Assembly (NCBI GenBank): GCA_030038955.1
Contig: JASHQV010000020.1
Location: 1 to 11,982, forward strand
Reading direction: 5' to 3'
DNA from: Solirubrobacteraceae bacterium
GTDB lineage: Bacteria > Actinomycetota > Thermoleophilia > Solirubrobacterales > Solirubrobacteraceae
Length of the DNA: 11,982 nucleotides
The position numbers and the translations under genes were made by a program. Under the pieces are notes generated by a model that was given only the letters and a program-made list of their open reading frames with translations, did not search any database and was not told where the DNA came from. Positions within the stretch are counted from its first letter, which is position 1, and each line of letters begins with the position of its first letter. Positions 11,264 to 11,982 of this stretch are shown here, piece by piece.

Positions 11264-11982
11264 GTGACCGATGCCGGCAGCGCTGCGACGGTCGTGACCG
11301 TGCCCACCAAGTCAGCTGCACTGCGGCGGGTGCGTCGCGTCGTGTACGCCGAAGCGCGGCTGCGCGCGAGCGAGCGGTGGTCGCCGCACGAGCGGTGGTC
11401 GCCGCAGCCCGATCACATCCCGCGCTCACCCGCTCAGGTCACGCGCGCGTGGCTGACCGAGGCGCTCTGCCGGAGCGTCCCCGGAGCCGCCGTCGTCTCG
11501 ATCACCTATCCGCGACCGGCGACCGCCGGCACGACGACCCGCTGCGCAATGACGCTTACTTACAACACCGCCGGTGCCGCCGCCGAACTTCCGCGCCACG
11601 TGTTCCTCAAGTGCACGAGCTCACTCGCGCAGCGGCTGATGCTCGGGCTCGGTGGGCTGATTGCCGGCGAACGCGACTTCTATGCGCACGTGCGGTCACA
11701 ACTTGAGCTCGAGGCGCCAGCCGGATACTTCGCTGCCATCGACCCGCAATCGTGGCGTTCGGTGGTCGTGCTGGAGGACGTGGCGACGACCCGCGGGGCG
11801 CGCTTCTGGGAGCCGGCGACGCCGGTCACGCCCGCCCAGATCGAGGATCTGCTGGCGCAGGTGGCGCGCTGGCACGGCGCCCTCTGGGAGAGTCCGCAGC
11901 TGGCCACCTGGAGGTGGCTGCGGACGCCGGCGGACCAGGCGCGCCTGATCGCGGCGCTGATCGGCCTTGCCGACCGCACCCG
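11264..11982 (+). CDS. phosphotransferase (APH/ecdysteroid-kinase-like), N-terminal part
   Basis: The frame is open from GTG 11264 to the right edge (239 complete codons) and is immediately preceded by an in-frame stop, so the start is well fixed. After a basic, low-complexity N-terminus the kinase-like N-lobe appears: RCAMTLTY (93-100), LPRHVFLKCTS (109-119) with Lys116 as probable ATP-binding Lys, and GERDFYAHVR (135-144) with the partner Glu136. The hinge-like strand SVVVLEDVA (166-174) and helix LLAQVARWHGALWESP (196-211) follow, as in aminoglycoside phosphotransferase/EcKinase-like families. The catalytic loop (HGDxxxxN type) would lie beyond the edge, so activity cannot be judged. Residues 37-48 are a tandem duplication (ERWSPH, ERWSPQ). 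The substrate is unknown; resistance to aminoglycosides should not be assumed. Confidence 0.8.
   Translation, partial: MTDAGSAATVVTVPTKSAALRRVRRVVYAEARLRASERWSPHERWSPQPDHIPRSPAQVTRAWLTEALCRSVPGAAVVSITYPRPATAGTTTRCAMTLTYNTAGAAAELPRHVFLKCTSSLAQRLMLGLGGLIAGERDFYAHVRSQLELEAPAGYFAAIDPQSWRSVVVLEDVATTRGARFWEPATPVTPAQIEDLLAQVARWHGALWESPQLATWRWLRTPADQARLIAALIGLADRT
11371..11406. repeat. 18-bp perfect tandem duplication in the phosphotransferase gene
   Basis: Two identical adjacent 18-base units (11371-11388 and 11389-11406) encode the repeated hexapeptide ERWSP(H/Q). The duplication is in frame and lies ahead of the kinase domain. Confidence 0.9.

Noticed and set aside
11264..11982. Aminoglycoside resistance gene
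   Set aside because: The kinase-like fold is shared by many metabolic phosphotransferases, the catalytic loop is outside the window, and nothing points to antibiotic substrates.

Overview
The window is about 12 kb of very GC-rich DNA with GTG and TTG starts, strongly biased codon use and actinobacterial gene content. My best guess is a high-GC Actinomycetota, perhaps of the Thermoleophilia (Solirubrobacterales-like) type. This placement is inferred from composition and gene content only. Ten protein genes are supported, one of them cut by the right edge. I see no rRNA, tRNA, CRISPR array, insertion sequence, phage gene or known defence system.

Layout. 152-2660 (+): a translationally coupled three-gene partner-switching cassette, made of a membrane-bound SpoIIE-type phosphatase, a STAS anti-sigma factor antagonist and an RsbW-like serine kinase, with no sigma factor in view. 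2662-5379 (-): a PiT phosphate transporter, an acyl-ACP thioesterase-like protein and a small membrane diguanylate cyclase. The cyclase meets the kinase tail to tail with one base between them. 5641-6840 (+): a UDP-sulfoquinovose synthase (sqdB type) preceded by a promoter-like AT island and a leader of about 70 nt that can fold. 6887-7966 (-): an RhtA/EamA exporter with a proline-rich repeat tail, separated from sqdB by a strong bidirectional hairpin. 8037-9017 (+): NudC NADH pyrophosphatase. 9168-11021 (-): a large secreted alpha/beta hydrolase. 11264 to the end (+): the N-terminal part of an APH/ecdysteroid-kinase-like phosphotransferase.

How the genes relate. The first three genes form one regulatory circuit: a surface signal changes phosphatase activity, the phosphatase dephosphorylates the STAS protein, and this releases a sigma factor from the kinase. 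The remaining genes look like independent metabolic, envelope and transport functions (phosphate uptake, acyl chain release, c-di-GMP, sulfolipid or sulfosugar precursor, efflux, NAD/RNA-cap turnover, secreted hydrolysis) and not one pathway.

The most notable signals are outside the ordinary gene calls. Several genes have a TANNNT -10 element 6-7 bp before the start codon, which is the layout of leaderless transcripts. Four genes carry in-frame tandem repeats near one end (21, 42, 45 and 18 bp periods). The 11022-11263 intergenic region holds a pair of REP-like hairpin repeats and a perfect 11-bp inverted repeat with arms 32 bp apart, next to a promoter-like -10. The sqdB leader has several competing helices that could form a pseudoknot. 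No complete new system can be demonstrated from this sequence alone.
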